NCBI GenBank assembly: GCA_008694505.1
Contig: VZDJ01000056.1
Span: 6,944,019-7,008,018 of the forward strand
Direction of reading: 5' to 3'
From: Cyanoderma ruficeps
Taxonomy: Eukaryota > Chordata > Aves > Passeriformes > Timaliidae
DNA: 64,000 nucleotides
Of this stretch, positions 40,682 to 50,345 are shown one piece after another; the first letter of the stretch is position 1; each line of letters opens with the position of its first letter. The translations under genes were made by a program, and so were the position numbers. The notes below the pieces were generated by a model that worked only from the letters and a program-made list of their open reading frames with translations, was not told where the DNA came from and did not search any database.

Positions 40682-43600
40682 TGTTAAAAAGATAGCTGTA
40701 GTTTGCATGCCAAAGTTCAGCTGTTCAAATAAACCCCTTAGCTCCTTCCTTCGGTGATGTCTCCCAATAGGTGGATTATTTCAGCCATGGTTGCTGTTCT
40801 ATATGTCATTCCCTGGGAGCTGGAGATGGGATTTAGTGCATAAAAACTCGGAGCTGAGCAAACAGCTGGCAATTAACTAATTTTTTAAAATACTGCTCCT
40901 CGTCTGTCCAGAAACAATTGCAGTTTATTTCTGCCAGGAGGCTGATGGAGCTGAGCAGTGGAGGTGAGGGTCACCCTTGAGGTGGAGCCACAAACCTCTC
41001 CCAGGAGGCAGGGCCACCATCTCTGCAAAGCACAGCTGGGCCACATCGTTGGGATGGGGGACTCCCATGGAACAGGGAGGAGTCCAGCTCTCCAAACCCA
41101 TGAAAGTCAAGAAAATCCTTTTCCACTTGAGTCTTTTCTTACGAAGAAAATCCACCAAAGTAGCCCAAGGGGTCGTGCTGAGCTTATACCAGGATGGCCT
41201 TGATCTTGTGCTGGTCCATGCTGGTTGGAAGGGGAGGGAAAGCAGGTCCAGCACTAATGTTGCATCCACTCCTTCTCCTAGGAGGGACAACCCACCTCAC
41301 ATTTCACTAACTCCAGCAACAGCCTTTGGGAGAGACCAGGCCTGTTAATACAGTTTTTTAAAAAGAAGAAGGACCTAAATCACCAGAATGACTGAAGCAA
41401 ATCAGTGGCTGAAGAAACCAGGTTTCCTGGTTCCATCCACTCTAGGGGAATGTCAGGGATGCTCCCCTGGGACAATTTGGAAATGCACAATTATTTGGGC
41501 AGTTTAGGGCCATCCTGTTGTAAACTTTTTCTTAGCTCTGCTTCCTGAGTCAACTAAGTCATTGCATTGGCCCACAAAATGAGTTGAGAACAGATGTGAG
41601 TAATTCCTGTGTCAGGGGGCTGGATTATAACCACAACTACAGGCATAATTAAGATTTTCCTTCATTTCTCTTATGAGCTAAAATGGAAATATTAGATTAA
41701 CTCAGCTGTGCTGTAAGACTAACTGCAGAGAGTCTGAAAGACATGTTCATGTGTAAAGGTCACTGCCTTGCCACTGGATCAATATTTTACTTACTTTACC
41801 CAGTAGTTAAAATGTGTGTTTTCTGTCTTCCCCAGGCCTTTCATCTTCAATTGTCCAGGCAGCCAATAAGGCAGAATAAATGAGGAGCATTCAAAAGTTG
41901 TACAGTTTAAGGCTTTCTATCATTATGCAAAATCTATATCATCATTAATCACTCTTTTTTCTTAATGAATTTGGGGACTCGTGTTTCTGCTGCTAAGTAC
42001 TCAAAGGAGTTATTAAATTTATGGCTGTCTGGTTCCCCCATCTGTTTCCATAAAAATTTACTGCAATTATTATTTCAGCAGAATTTCTGAACTCTGCCAG
42101 ACTTAAGAACAGGGAATGCTGCTGTAGACGTGAGGGGGAGCTAATGGTGTATGAACAGCAAAAAAATCATCTAAAATCCAGATTGAACCAGCTTTTCCTG
42201 TAGTTTGAGTGAAGGTTAAGGCAGGAAAAGGAAGACCGACAAAATTAGGAGAGCTGGAAAAACTCCTGCCCATCCAGGTCCAGCTGTCGACTGCTGGCTA
42301 CGTATTAGGAAAATATTTAGTTAATTTTCATTTTTCTGAAGCAGGCAGCTCCAGGAGCATGTGGGCAGAGGTTTGCAGCAAAGCTGCTGAACACACAGAG
42401 GGGCCATGGGGCACTGGGGTGGCAGCTGGAGGCAAGTACCGGTCCTGGGAGGAATTACTGGGAACAGGACACTGTTTCCTCATGCCAGAGCCCTGGTGTC
42501 AGGGGGCCTCTTGGATTTTACTATACCAGAGCTGTGGCCAGAAGCATTGCTGCCCTATCCCTGGCAGAAATAAGCTGCAGAGTATAAACCTGTCCTTCTG
42601 CAAGAGTGTGGAAGGAGCCCTCACCTCAGAGTGTGCTCCAGGTGTTTAAGGAGGCTGGTGACAAGGCTGTCTCCTGGAGAAGGACCAGGGTCACACCTTC
42701 CTGGTGCATGGAGCCACGCTGCTCTCCTGCACAGGAAGAACCCTTTGCTCTGCAGGAGTTTCACAGGTCTGTGGCTTTTTGCAATAAAATGGGACAAACA
42801 ACATTTTTATGGTCAGAGGGTTGTGTTTTGTTCCTCGCCTGCCATGACAGGCTCCTGTGGTGCATCGCAGCCTCTTGGGTGCTGAATGTGGTGTATCACT
42901 GATGTTCCCCCTTCAGAAGGCTCCACTGGCTCCATTATGCACCTGCTTATTATCACATTAGTGGGATCCTTGAGTCTTTATTTTCACGGTATTTATGCCA
43001 GGATAGATTTTTGCAGCTGATAAATTTCCATCTGCTTTTATGAACAGTGGGATGGGCTTTTCCTTCTCAGGAAGGAGAAGTTGTCGGGTGTTGCCCACGC
43101 TAAAGCAAAAATGATGATCCAAGAAGGATTGACTGACTGGAAAGGGTTGGCTCTGGCGTGCCTGAATTGCCCAGAAGGAAGATAATGAAGAGAATGAGGA
43201 GAGCAATTGCTTCAATAAATAAACTGGAACATGTGTGAGACCAATACTGCTGGGGGCTGATATATGCCAAGAAGTCTGTTTTTAACATCTGCTCTTCAGC
43301 AGGCTTAATATGTTATGACCAGATCAATAAATCTTCTGCTGCTGGTGTCAGACATCCAACAGCAGCCAGAGGATGGGGAGGAAATACACACAAAGAATAT
43401 CACATGCTTACATATTCACATATCCCCACACACAGGCATTTGTGTGCATGTGCACTGTTGTACTTGTGGAAGGATTAATGTGAAATCAATGCAAAAGGGT
43501 GCTTAAGTGGCCCTGACAAAAAGGAGCCATAAATGGCTGATACTCACTCCCTGAAATCTCTTTCTCTGCAGAACATAAGCTAGAGGGTTGCTGTGTTGCT

Positions 43601-43780
43601 GGCAACTCATATCCCGCTCAGTGCATCCAGAAGTGCAGTGTGTTCCTTGCCCTACCACAATTAAAAGGCTTTTCATCTCTTGTCAAGGCTTTTATGTGCT
43701 GCAAAGGCTGAGGGAAGCAGGTGAGGTGGTGTAGGCATAATGGCCATTGTTAAAAGCATTCTTACCAACCTGCAGCCATG

Positions 43781-43822
43781 GGGAAGGAAGGGCAGGGAAG
43801 GAAGGGCAGAGAAGGAAGAGCA
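43781..43822 (+). repeat. 14-bp purine-rich minisatellite, three units
   Basis: GGGAAGGAAGGGCA is repeated exactly at 43781 and 43795. A third variant unit (GAGAAGGAAGAGCA) lies at 43809. It is a short GA-rich minisatellite. Confidence 0.9.
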
Positions 43823-44901
43823 GGGCACAAATGAAGAAAGGAGGGGCTGAGCAAAAAAATTTTGGCCAGCAAACTGCTGTGGTGCTGGCAGAGTCTACAC
43901 TTGCAGCAGGAAGAACACAAGTGTTTATTCTCTCCTCTGCTTCAGGGTATTGCCCCTGCAATGCCTGGGACAAGCCCCACGTGGCTGCTCCTCAGCCTCC
44001 CCAGCTTGCCCTCCAGCCCCTGAGCTCCAGCCACAGCTGGACTCAGGCTTGGGGAAAGCTGAAAATAGGGTTGACCATGAACATCTGCCATTCAGGTGCA
44101 GTCAGAACGTACCTGTGCAAGGTTCTGCTGAGCCCATCGGCTTCCCTTGCAGCGGAGAGATGCTGGAGAGCACCCATAGCATTTTCTTGCAGGGAAGAAA
44201 GGATGTGAGAAACCAGACTTCTTTCTTCACTCCATTTACTTTCCAAGCCCGGGGGGAGTCCACTGAAGGACTGGGCACGAAGATTGATGTTTGGCCTATG
44301 GCATTAAGCAGAACTTGTTCATTTAAGACAGGACAGTGGCTTGGAAGAATAGAAGGTTGTGACCTCTCTGATGCAGCAGCAGTTCTCCTGACAGAAGGTG
44401 ATAAATAAAAGAGTCAGTGCCACGGAGTGTATCTGACAGCTGGGCACTGAGCAACGTGAAGAATGCTTGCTCTGACCCCAAGAACCTTTACATCAAGAAA
44501 CCTCCTGGGCACACAGGGGTAAAAAGGTCTTGTTTTAAGTGCTGCCATGGCTGGGTTCTGGGGGATAGCAGTGAGTCCAAAAGCCCGCTTCATTTACTGC
44601 AGATGTCTGATTTTTTTCCTCAATATGGCTCCAATGTGCTTAATTTAATGACAGACATGGACCTGGAAAGTGAGGAACTTTCAGCTTTTGAGTTTATTTA
44701 GCCACTCAACAGAAAACCATCTGGAAATGGTAGATTTCAAATTCTTTTTATTTCCGCTTAAATAGCAGGGATCTTTCAGAGAGCCAGGTGCTCTGATGGG
44801 TGTTACTGTAATAACTGCTCACAGTCCAGTCATCCCTGTATTACAGCTGGAATATGTAACTGTGGCTCCTGCTTCTTCCAGGAACCAGGATCAAAGTTTT
44901 T

Positions 44902-44971
44902 GTAGAATCACAGAATGGCTTGGGTTGGAAGAGACCTTAAACATCTAGTTCTAAGCTCCTTGCCATGGGAA
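44902..44971 (-). mobile_element. CR1 LINE fragment, short 3' end, - strand
   Basis: GTAGAATCACAGAATGGCTT followed by GGGTTGGAAGAGACCTTAA is the reverse complement of a CR1 3' terminus. Similarity holds to about TTGCCATGGGA and then fades; diverged CR1 sequence might continue to about 45020. This is a small remnant with no coding potential. Confidence 0.85.
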
Positions 44972-46539
44972 TTTTCAGGAATTAATTCCTAGGACAGCAA
45001 ACTGGCCTCCCTTAGACTTTAGGTGGTCAGACATCCATACTGGGGACAGGTGTGGTAGTGATGCCAAAGGAATCCACTTGTTTGGCCATTCCTAATATGA
45101 AACAAACAAGTGTTTCTTAGTTAGCACAATACAACCCAAACTAAAGCAAAGTACTGATAACTCACCAGACTTCTGTGAAAATTGTAAGTTAGAGACAGAA
45201 AACCAAGGAGCTGCCTTAAAAATCGAAGGAGGTTCAGAAATGCAACACACTCGGGTTCTTTCTATTTTTTTTTTTTTTGCCTGTAGAGCTTTGAGCTTTT
45301 CACTCAAAATGAAAATGAAGACTAAATGAAATGAAGACTGCTCTAACATCACCTGTCTCTGGGGGCTGAGGCGGCTCAGAAGAAAAAATCACAGTGTTGT
45401 GGAAGAGCTGTAATGAATTTTCTGGAGTTGGCAATGGCACTTTCATGCCAGTCACGGTGCTTGCTGTGGGCAGAAATTACAGCCCAGGTCTGCACAGTGC
45501 TTCCCACCTGCAAACACCCACAGCAGTCTGATGGAGAGGAGCTGAGCTGGATGTGAGGCATCATCACATTCCCAGCTGCTACATCCAAAACACATCCCAA
45601 GTGACGTGCTTGAAGCCAAGGAAATCTTGGAATTGGAGCCTGCCTGAATTTTCTGGTTGTGCACACACTGCAGTGCTTTCCAACATTCACCCTTTCTTCC
45701 TCCTCTAGAATCACATTTCCCGTAATTCCAAGTGCGGTTTCCTGCTGGGTGAGGATTGTGTGAGGACTCCGTGCCAAAATCCTCTCTGCAGCTTTTGGAA
45801 CCACTGATTAATTGAATGCCCTTTGCAGAAAGGGGGAGAGCCAGCGGGACGCAAATGTAAAATGTAAAAGGATTTGGGATACGGGTGAAAAATGGCATTT
45901 TCCATTCCAGGAGAGCCAGCAGAGCTATTGGGAAGAGGCAGGAGCAATGACCCTGGCCGGGAGGGTTTATTACTTTTGCTGTGAACTTACCTGGCTCAGG
46001 GGAACATTCCTGGTTGGAACATCCCTGGGGGAACATCCCACGGATGGTGTGAGAACCACTGCGCCAGGCTCTTGCTACAGACACTGCTGCCGATTTTAGG
46101 TGCTCTCTAAACAAAGAAACACTTTAATTTCAAAAGGAGACACTGTTTATTCCGCACAGGGTGCAAGGTGAAAGTTTCCAGAATTTCAGCAGCCCGAGGG
46201 GTAAAATGTTACGTCTATTACATAGTAAAATTTGCATGAACCCGCCTACCTAATACATATTCTCCACCTGTCTAATGCATATTTATTTGGGTAACATGAT
46301 CTTACGCAACGCTGGACAAGTTTTATTGTAGAAGTTATCTGACATCACCAGTTACGTTCACAAAAGGTGAGAAAATTCATCCTGAAGACAGAAAATTCAG
46401 CGTAAAGACATCAATACCAATTGAGGAAAAACTCCATTTCAGGATTTCAGGACTCTTTTTCCCTCAGGATGTAATTTTTTTTTTTCCAGGGCACAGAGAA
46501 AAACTGCTTTCCAAAGAGATCCCAGACACCTCAGGAGCG
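44972..46539. other. Upstream flank of the SLC25A26 promoter
   Basis: No gene is supported. A T14 run lies at 45265-45278. The longest open frame in the window (45452-46114, minus strand, about 220 codons) falls here, but I judge it non-coding. The last 350 bases are AT-rich and contain a 20-bp tandem duplication (46371-46410), a perfect octamer ATTTGCAT (46230-46237) and two TAATRCATAT motifs about 23 bp apart (about 46251 and 46274). Confidence 0.5.
46371..46410. repeat. 20-bp tandem duplication upstream of the promoter
   Basis: GAAAATTCATCCTGAAGACA at 46371-46390 is followed directly by GAAAATTCAGCGTAAAGACA, 17 of 20 identical. It lies about 420 bp upstream of the SLC25A26 start codon, just outside the CpG-rich core. 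Confidence 0.9.
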
Positions 46540-46600
46540 CCAGGAAGAGTCGAAAGCGGCTGTGCCGGTACTACACAGTAAACCGCCGCTAAGCACGAGT

Positions 46601-46639
46601 TAATTAATGCTGGGTGCTAATTAACGCCCGGCGCTAATT
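46601..46639. repeat. 17-bp tandem repeat with TAATT cores in the promoter
   Basis: TAATTAATGCTGGGTGC at 46601-46617 is followed by TAATTAACGCCCGGCGC at 46618-46634, and a partial third unit begins TAATT at 46635. The full units match at 13 of 17 positions, and two of the differences are TG in unit 1 where unit 2 has CG. The AT cores resemble homeodomain sites embedded in an otherwise CpG-rich promoter. Confidence 0.85.
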
Positions 46640-46729
46640 GCCGAAAACCGCCCACATTGCGCATATACTGACCCGCGCGCAGGCGCAGTGGGAGCCGCGC
46701 CCACGTGACCGCGGGCCGGGGCCGGCAAT

Positions 46730-46789
46730 ATGGCTGCGCCCATGTGCGCACACCGGGCGTGCCCGGAGCGCCGGGTCCGGCGCCGCTGA
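46730..46789 (+). other. Possible 19-codon upstream ORF in the SLC25A26 leader
   Basis: An ATG at 46730 opens a 19-codon frame that stops with TGA at 46787-46789, 38 bases before the carrier start codon and in a different frame. The peptide is basic and Arg-rich at its end. Its ATG has A at -3 and G at +4, a strong initiation context, whereas the main ATG has T at -3. The ATG sits inside the YY1/TISU-like motif. Whether it is in the mRNA depends on the unknown transcription start. Translation is inferred, not shown. Confidence 0.3.
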
Positions 46790-46827
46790 GCCCGGCCCGG
46801 GCCGCCAGCCCGCACCGCCCGCCCTGC

Positions 46828-46860
46828 ATGGAGCCGCGGGAGTCCTGGGCCGCCTTGGCG
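46828..46860 (+). CDS. SLC25A26: SLC25A26 coding exon 1 (mitochondrial S-adenosylmethionine carrier)
   Basis: Eleven codons (MEPRESWAALA) end at GCG, followed by a consensus donor GTGAGT at 46861. The exon ends in phase 0 and joins exon 2 to read WAALA-AGGVAGV. This matches the start of vertebrate S-adenosylmethionine carriers, where a short variable N-terminus leads into an Ala/Gly-rich first helix; the length to the AGG motif is the same as I recall for the human protein. I chose the ATG at 46828 because it is the only ATG in this frame between a TGA at 46669 and the donor. The frame is open upstream to 46672, so a non-ATG extension cannot be formally excluded. Context at the ATG (T at -3, G at +4) is only moderate. 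Confidence 0.9.
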
Positions 46861-46952
46861 GTGAGTGAGAAGGCCCTAAATATGTTGTTTTACCCCGTGT
46901 GCAAGAGCCCGGGCCACAAATAGGGTAGAGGTGTATTTGCAGAATATAAATT

Positions 46953-47094
46953 ACATATATATATATACACACACACAAAATTATATAATATATATTATGT
47001 ATATCTTTATATATTTAATATATGCATTATATATTATCTACATATAATATATATTTTTATAAATATTGTAATTTTTATATCTGTTTGTATATAT
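46953..47094. repeat. AT-rich microsatellite (TA)n with a short (CA)n
   Basis: The tract is about 140 bp and almost entirely A and T. It includes TATATATATATA, a brief CACACACACA and many TATA/ATAT variants. It begins fewer than 100 bp downstream of exon 1, directly against the CpG island edge, so base composition shifts sharply here. It is likely length-polymorphic. Confidence 0.9.
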
Positions 47095-48133
47095 GTTCTT
47101 TCTCTGCCCAGAGAGCGGCGCTGGGTTGCAAATCCACAAAATCAGCAATGCAACCACCAAAACTTTTCACTGTTCCTGCTCTTTACCAACTAAAAGCCTT
47201 AGTGTTCGTTGGCTGCGAGTTGCATAGGCTCTGTTATTAATTAGTATTGTATCTTCTACTGGTTGATGATTCTCTGGTTTCCCGTGGTAATTAATCCACA
47301 CATTCAGTCTTTCTTTTTGGGTCGGTGGGTTTCCTTGGTTGGTGGCTGTGGGGTGCCGCTGCCAAAATAGCTTTTACCCCATTGGAGCTGATTCAGCTCA
47401 GTTGATGAGCTGTTTTCAGTAGTTTCTTCCTTTTTTGGAGGGTTCTGCCAAATGTCCTTGTGGCCCATAAATTCTGCATCCTTTGTGTCTGCTATCAGTG
47501 GTACATCCTTCTTCCCAGCACGTGTAACCTCTTTCCAGGTCTGACATTATTGAAACATATCCATCCCTAAATTGTAGCAGTTTTACTGACAAGTATTTTG
47601 GCTTTTTAACACATGGACATCATGTAGAGCCTGTTGGCAACTCTCTGTTTCAACAATTAAATTTCCTTTCTTGTTGATTAGGCTTGAAAGTTACAAGGCT
47701 CTAACATCAAAGAACATCCTTTCTTAGGAAAAACTTTAGATATTCCACATTTTGCAGATGGCCTGCCTGAGCACTGCCAAGGTGATGAGCTGAGCTGAGG
47801 GGTGGCCACAGTTTGTGGCTTCAGCAGAGCCACGGGGAGCCCCTGACCCTGCTTGTGAAGCATTTCCCACCCTAAAAGCTGCTTTTCCATGTGTGGTCTC
47901 AGCAAGGGGGTGAAGCCTCACTCACTGGGAACTCCCTTGGAAACACTCAGTGCTGGCTGAGTTCTGTGTGGAAAATCAGGGATGTGGTGCCTTGGTCTGA
48001 TGTGGGGGAAGCTGCAGGACCGGAGAGTTCAGCTGCCTGCCCCAATGCTCTGAGGCAGAAGGATGTGAGCAGTGAGGTCTTGGCTTGATGTGTTGCAATT
48101 AGATCCTGGTTTTGTTTAATCATTGGGATGGAG

Positions 48134-48482
48134 TTTATAGGGTCATTAAATACCCTAAGTTGGAAGGGACCCACAAGGATCATCCATTCCAGCTCCTGAC
48201 CCCCAACAATCCCACCCTGTGCCTGACTGTTGCCCAGACACTCCTGGAGCTCTGGCAGCCTTGGGGCTGTGCCTGTTCCCTGGGGAGCCTGGGCAGTGCC
48301 CAACCACCCTCTGGGGGAAGAACCTTTCCCTGAGATCCACCCTAAACCTGCCCTGGCCCAGCTCCCAGCCATTCCCCGGGCCCTGTCACTGATCACAGAC
48401 AGCAGAGTTCAGTGCCTGACCCTCCACTTTTCCCTTGTGAGGAAGCTGCAGACCCCAGTAAGGTCTGATCCTCCTCCAGCTT
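48134..48482 (-). mobile_element. CR1 LINE fragment, - strand, in intron 1
   Basis: TATAGGGTCATTAAATACCC, then AAGTTGGAAGGGACCCACAA, is the reverse complement of a CR1 3' end of the subfamily with a GGGACCCAC terminus. It continues through TTCCCTGGGGAGCCTGGGCA, GTGCCCAACCACCCTCTGGG and GAGGAAGCTGCAGACC. Its length is about 350 bp. It is antisense to the host gene and 5'-truncated, with no intact frame. Confidence 0.9.
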
Positions 48483-49310
48483 GTGAGGACAGCACTGATA
48501 GGTGGGGGAGAAGTTGTGTTCCAGGTGTCTTATGAACCAAAAGTCATTTTTCTGCAGCTGTTGCAAACACGCAGCTATTGTCACCCCCTGGCAGGTGCTC
48601 TGTTAGCTACCTCATGAATTCAAATGACATTTAAGGTACAGAACTTTGAGAACTTAAAGAAGCAGTTAGTAACTTTTGATTCATGTTTTAACAGATGGCT
48701 AGATTAAATCTGATTAAATCTGATCAATGCTATTTTGAGCAGATAAGGATTTTGATGAAAAAGAGTGAAGAAGAATCAATGCATTCAAAATAGCCAACTA
48801 GATTAAAAGAGTAATTAACTTATTGATTAAACCTTTAGTAGTAGATAGTGAACACCTCTCTGAATCCTCTGTTACCCTGAAAAAAAATTATCAGAGTAAC
48901 ACACAGGTGATTTGTTTTCAGGCAGAGTTAAAAATCTCTGCAGCTGTTGCTTGTGTGCTGATCTATAGGAGGTAGCCTTCAAACTGTGTTTTCTGAATGG
49001 CACTGCATCTAAATAATCTCTCATAATGGATTAATGTTAACTATTGATGGTGTATTATTTTAAATCGTTTTTTTCTGGTTTTTTCAGTCTTTTCCTTATT
49101 TTTTTGCAAAACAATTATTTTCTATACTCAGCCATGTCATGGAGTGATTAAAAAAACCCAAAAACCCAGTCATCTAGAAACACAGACAATGAAATAAGAT
49201 TGAGACCCAGAGTCAATTTTTTAGGCTTTTGTTTTATGAATTCTTTGGATAAAAACATTCCCCTTTTCTTTATTACTTTGAAAACACCTTTATTTGACAT
49301 GATTTCCAGT

Positions 49311-49606
49311 CCCTTAAAAGAGGCTACAAGAAAGGTGGAGAGAACATGTGGTGGCAGGGCAAGGGGGAATGACTTCAAACTGACAGAGAGTAGGTTTAGA
49401 TTATATATTAGAGAAAAAATATTTACTGTGAGGGTGGGCAGGCCCTGGCACAGGGTGCCCAGAGAAGCCGTGGCTGCCCCAGCCCTGGGAGTGTTCCAGG
49501 CCAGGTTGGATGGTGCTTGGGAAAACCTGGGATAGTGTCCCTGCCCATGGCAAGGGGCTGGAACTTCATCTTTAAGGTCCCTTCCAATCTAAACCTTTCA
49601 GTGCTT
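49311..49606 (+). mobile_element. CR1 LINE fragment, + strand, in intron 1
   Basis: The order of blocks is that of a CR1 3' region: GGCTACAAGAAAGGTGGAGA, GGCAAGGGGGAATGACTTCA, TTTACTGTGAGGGTGGGCAG, GCACAGGGTGCCCAGAGAAG, GGCCAGGTTGGATGGTGC, AAGGTCCCTTCCAATCTAAA. A short internal block normally present after GGTGGAGAG seems missing. The terminal ATTCTATG repeat has decayed to CTTTCAGTGCTTT. The open + frame at 49200-49535 is mostly this element, not a gene. Confidence 0.9.
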
Positions 49607-49636
49607 TAACCATTTTTTTTCCTATAAACTTTTATT

Positions 49637-49663
49637 AAAAAAAAAAAAAAAAAAAGAAAAAAA
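49637..49663 (+). repeat. Poly(A) run
   Basis: Nineteen A, then G, then seven A. It lies about 30 bp after the CR1 fragment, but CR1 elements do not end in poly(A), so it is probably a simple repeat rather than that element's tail. Confidence 0.9.
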
Positions 49664-50188
49664 GCTTCCTTTAGGCTTTATTCAACAACGGCAACTGAGG
49701 GAGTGTGAACACTTTAAATGAAGTGTTCCCATTTGCTGGAAAAGTGTGAGTGTGCTTTCTAGAGATGCCTGAGTGGGGGAGCAGAATTGCTTCAGTCTTT
49801 CCCTGATTTTATCACACAACTGCTGGAGGTGTTGGTCATTCTGTGCTGTCTCTTGATAAGTGACATCCTCTGGCTTTTCTGTGGGATGGGGAGGATGGGG
49901 AAGCGTTGCATTGCTTTGCTTGCACTATTCAAAACACCAAGATTGTTTTGAAAATACCTTAAAAATGGTTTAAAAGTTGCAATATCGGTTACATTCTTTT
50001 GTTGAACCCTCCCTGTTAAAGCTGTGGAAGCTGTTGAGTTGTGTGTAAGACTATCAGTTTTTAAAGCGATCTCAGGAAGGATACAGTCAGCAGTGCTTTA
50101 GTTACACGTGCTTCAGTTACTCACATAAGCACCACAGCTTCACCCCTGAGAATATTAATGCACTTTTCTCCCTGGTTTTGTCTTGAAG

Positions 50189-50345
50189 GCTGGTGGAGTT
50201 GCTGGTGTGTGTGTTGACTTGATCCTTTTCCCCCTGGATACTGTAAAAACAAGACTTCAGAGTCCTCAAGGATTTAGGAAGGCTGGTGGTTTTCGTGGCA
50301 TCTATGCTGGTGTTCCTTCCACTGCAATAGGATCCTTTCCAAATG
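50189..50345 (+). CDS. SLC25A26: SLC25A26 coding exon 2
   Basis: The exon has 157 bases, 52 codons plus the first base of a split Ala codon (phase 1 end), with acceptor AAG at 50188 and donor GTAAAT at 50346. It encodes residues 12-63. Residues 12-30 form the first helix ([18 protein letters not shown]). It contains the carrier-family signature PX[DE]XX[KR] as P26-L-D28-T-V-K31, followed by TRLQSPQGF. Then comes the matrix loop with the GIYAG element at 48-52 and the start of helix 2 ([11 protein letters not shown]). The sequence is nearly identical to the vertebrate S-adenosylmethionine carrier as I know it, and no other SLC25 member shares [19 protein letters not shown]. The family imports S-adenosylmethionine into the matrix in exchange for S-adenosylhomocysteine, across the inner membrane. 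Confidence 0.97.

Larger units (their letters stand above)
33001..44901. other. Intergenic DNA, no gene recognised
   Basis: No convincing coding exon is present. It holds short tandem duplications at 33688 and 43781, a small CpG-bearing segment at about 39700-39965, a 9-bp inverted repeat at 40657-40681, and an AT-rich segment at about 41860-42110 that could be a conserved non-coding element. The open frame at 44417-44701 (+) has no domain I recognise. Confidence 0.5.
46540..46827 (+). promoter_or_regulatory. SLC25A26: CpG-island promoter and 5' UTR of SLC25A26
   Basis: CpG density rises sharply from about 46537 and falls again within intron 1, unlike anything else in the window. No TATA box is visible at a sensible place. 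Recognisable motifs are a NRF-1-like site at 46676-46687 (CGCGCAGGCGCA, one mismatch to YGCGCAYGCGCR), an E-box CACGTGAC at 46702-46709, and a YY1/TISU-like CAATATGGCTGC at 46726-46737. NRF-1 and YY1 sites are typical of nuclear genes for mitochondrial proteins, which fits the product. The transcription start site cannot be placed. A divergent minus-strand transcript is possible but unsupported. Confidence 0.8.
46861..50188 (+). other. SLC25A26: SLC25A26 intron 1
   Basis: This 3328-bp phase-0 intron has a GTGAGT donor and an acceptor preceded by a pyrimidine-rich CTTTTCTCCCTGGTTTTGTC stretch, ending AAG at 50188. It contains an AT microsatellite (46953-47094), two CR1 fragments in opposite orientations (48134-48482 on minus, 49311-49606 on plus) and a poly(A) run (49637-49655). 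No alternative exon was recognised. Confidence 0.9.

Noticed and set aside
44417..44701. 94-codon + strand open frame ending in an acidic MDLESEELSAFEF stretch
   Set aside because: Looks protein-like at its end, but no family is recognised, no splice or promoter context is visible, and it sits just before a CR1 fragment.
1..46500. MAGI1 5' exons
   Set aside because: Expected nearby by synteny, but no guanylate-kinase, WW or PDZ coding sequence and no second CpG-rich first exon was recognised.
46371..46639. Short regularly spaced repeats as a CRISPR-like array
   Set aside because: Units are adjacent tandem copies without spacers in a vertebrate promoter; there is no array structure or cas gene.
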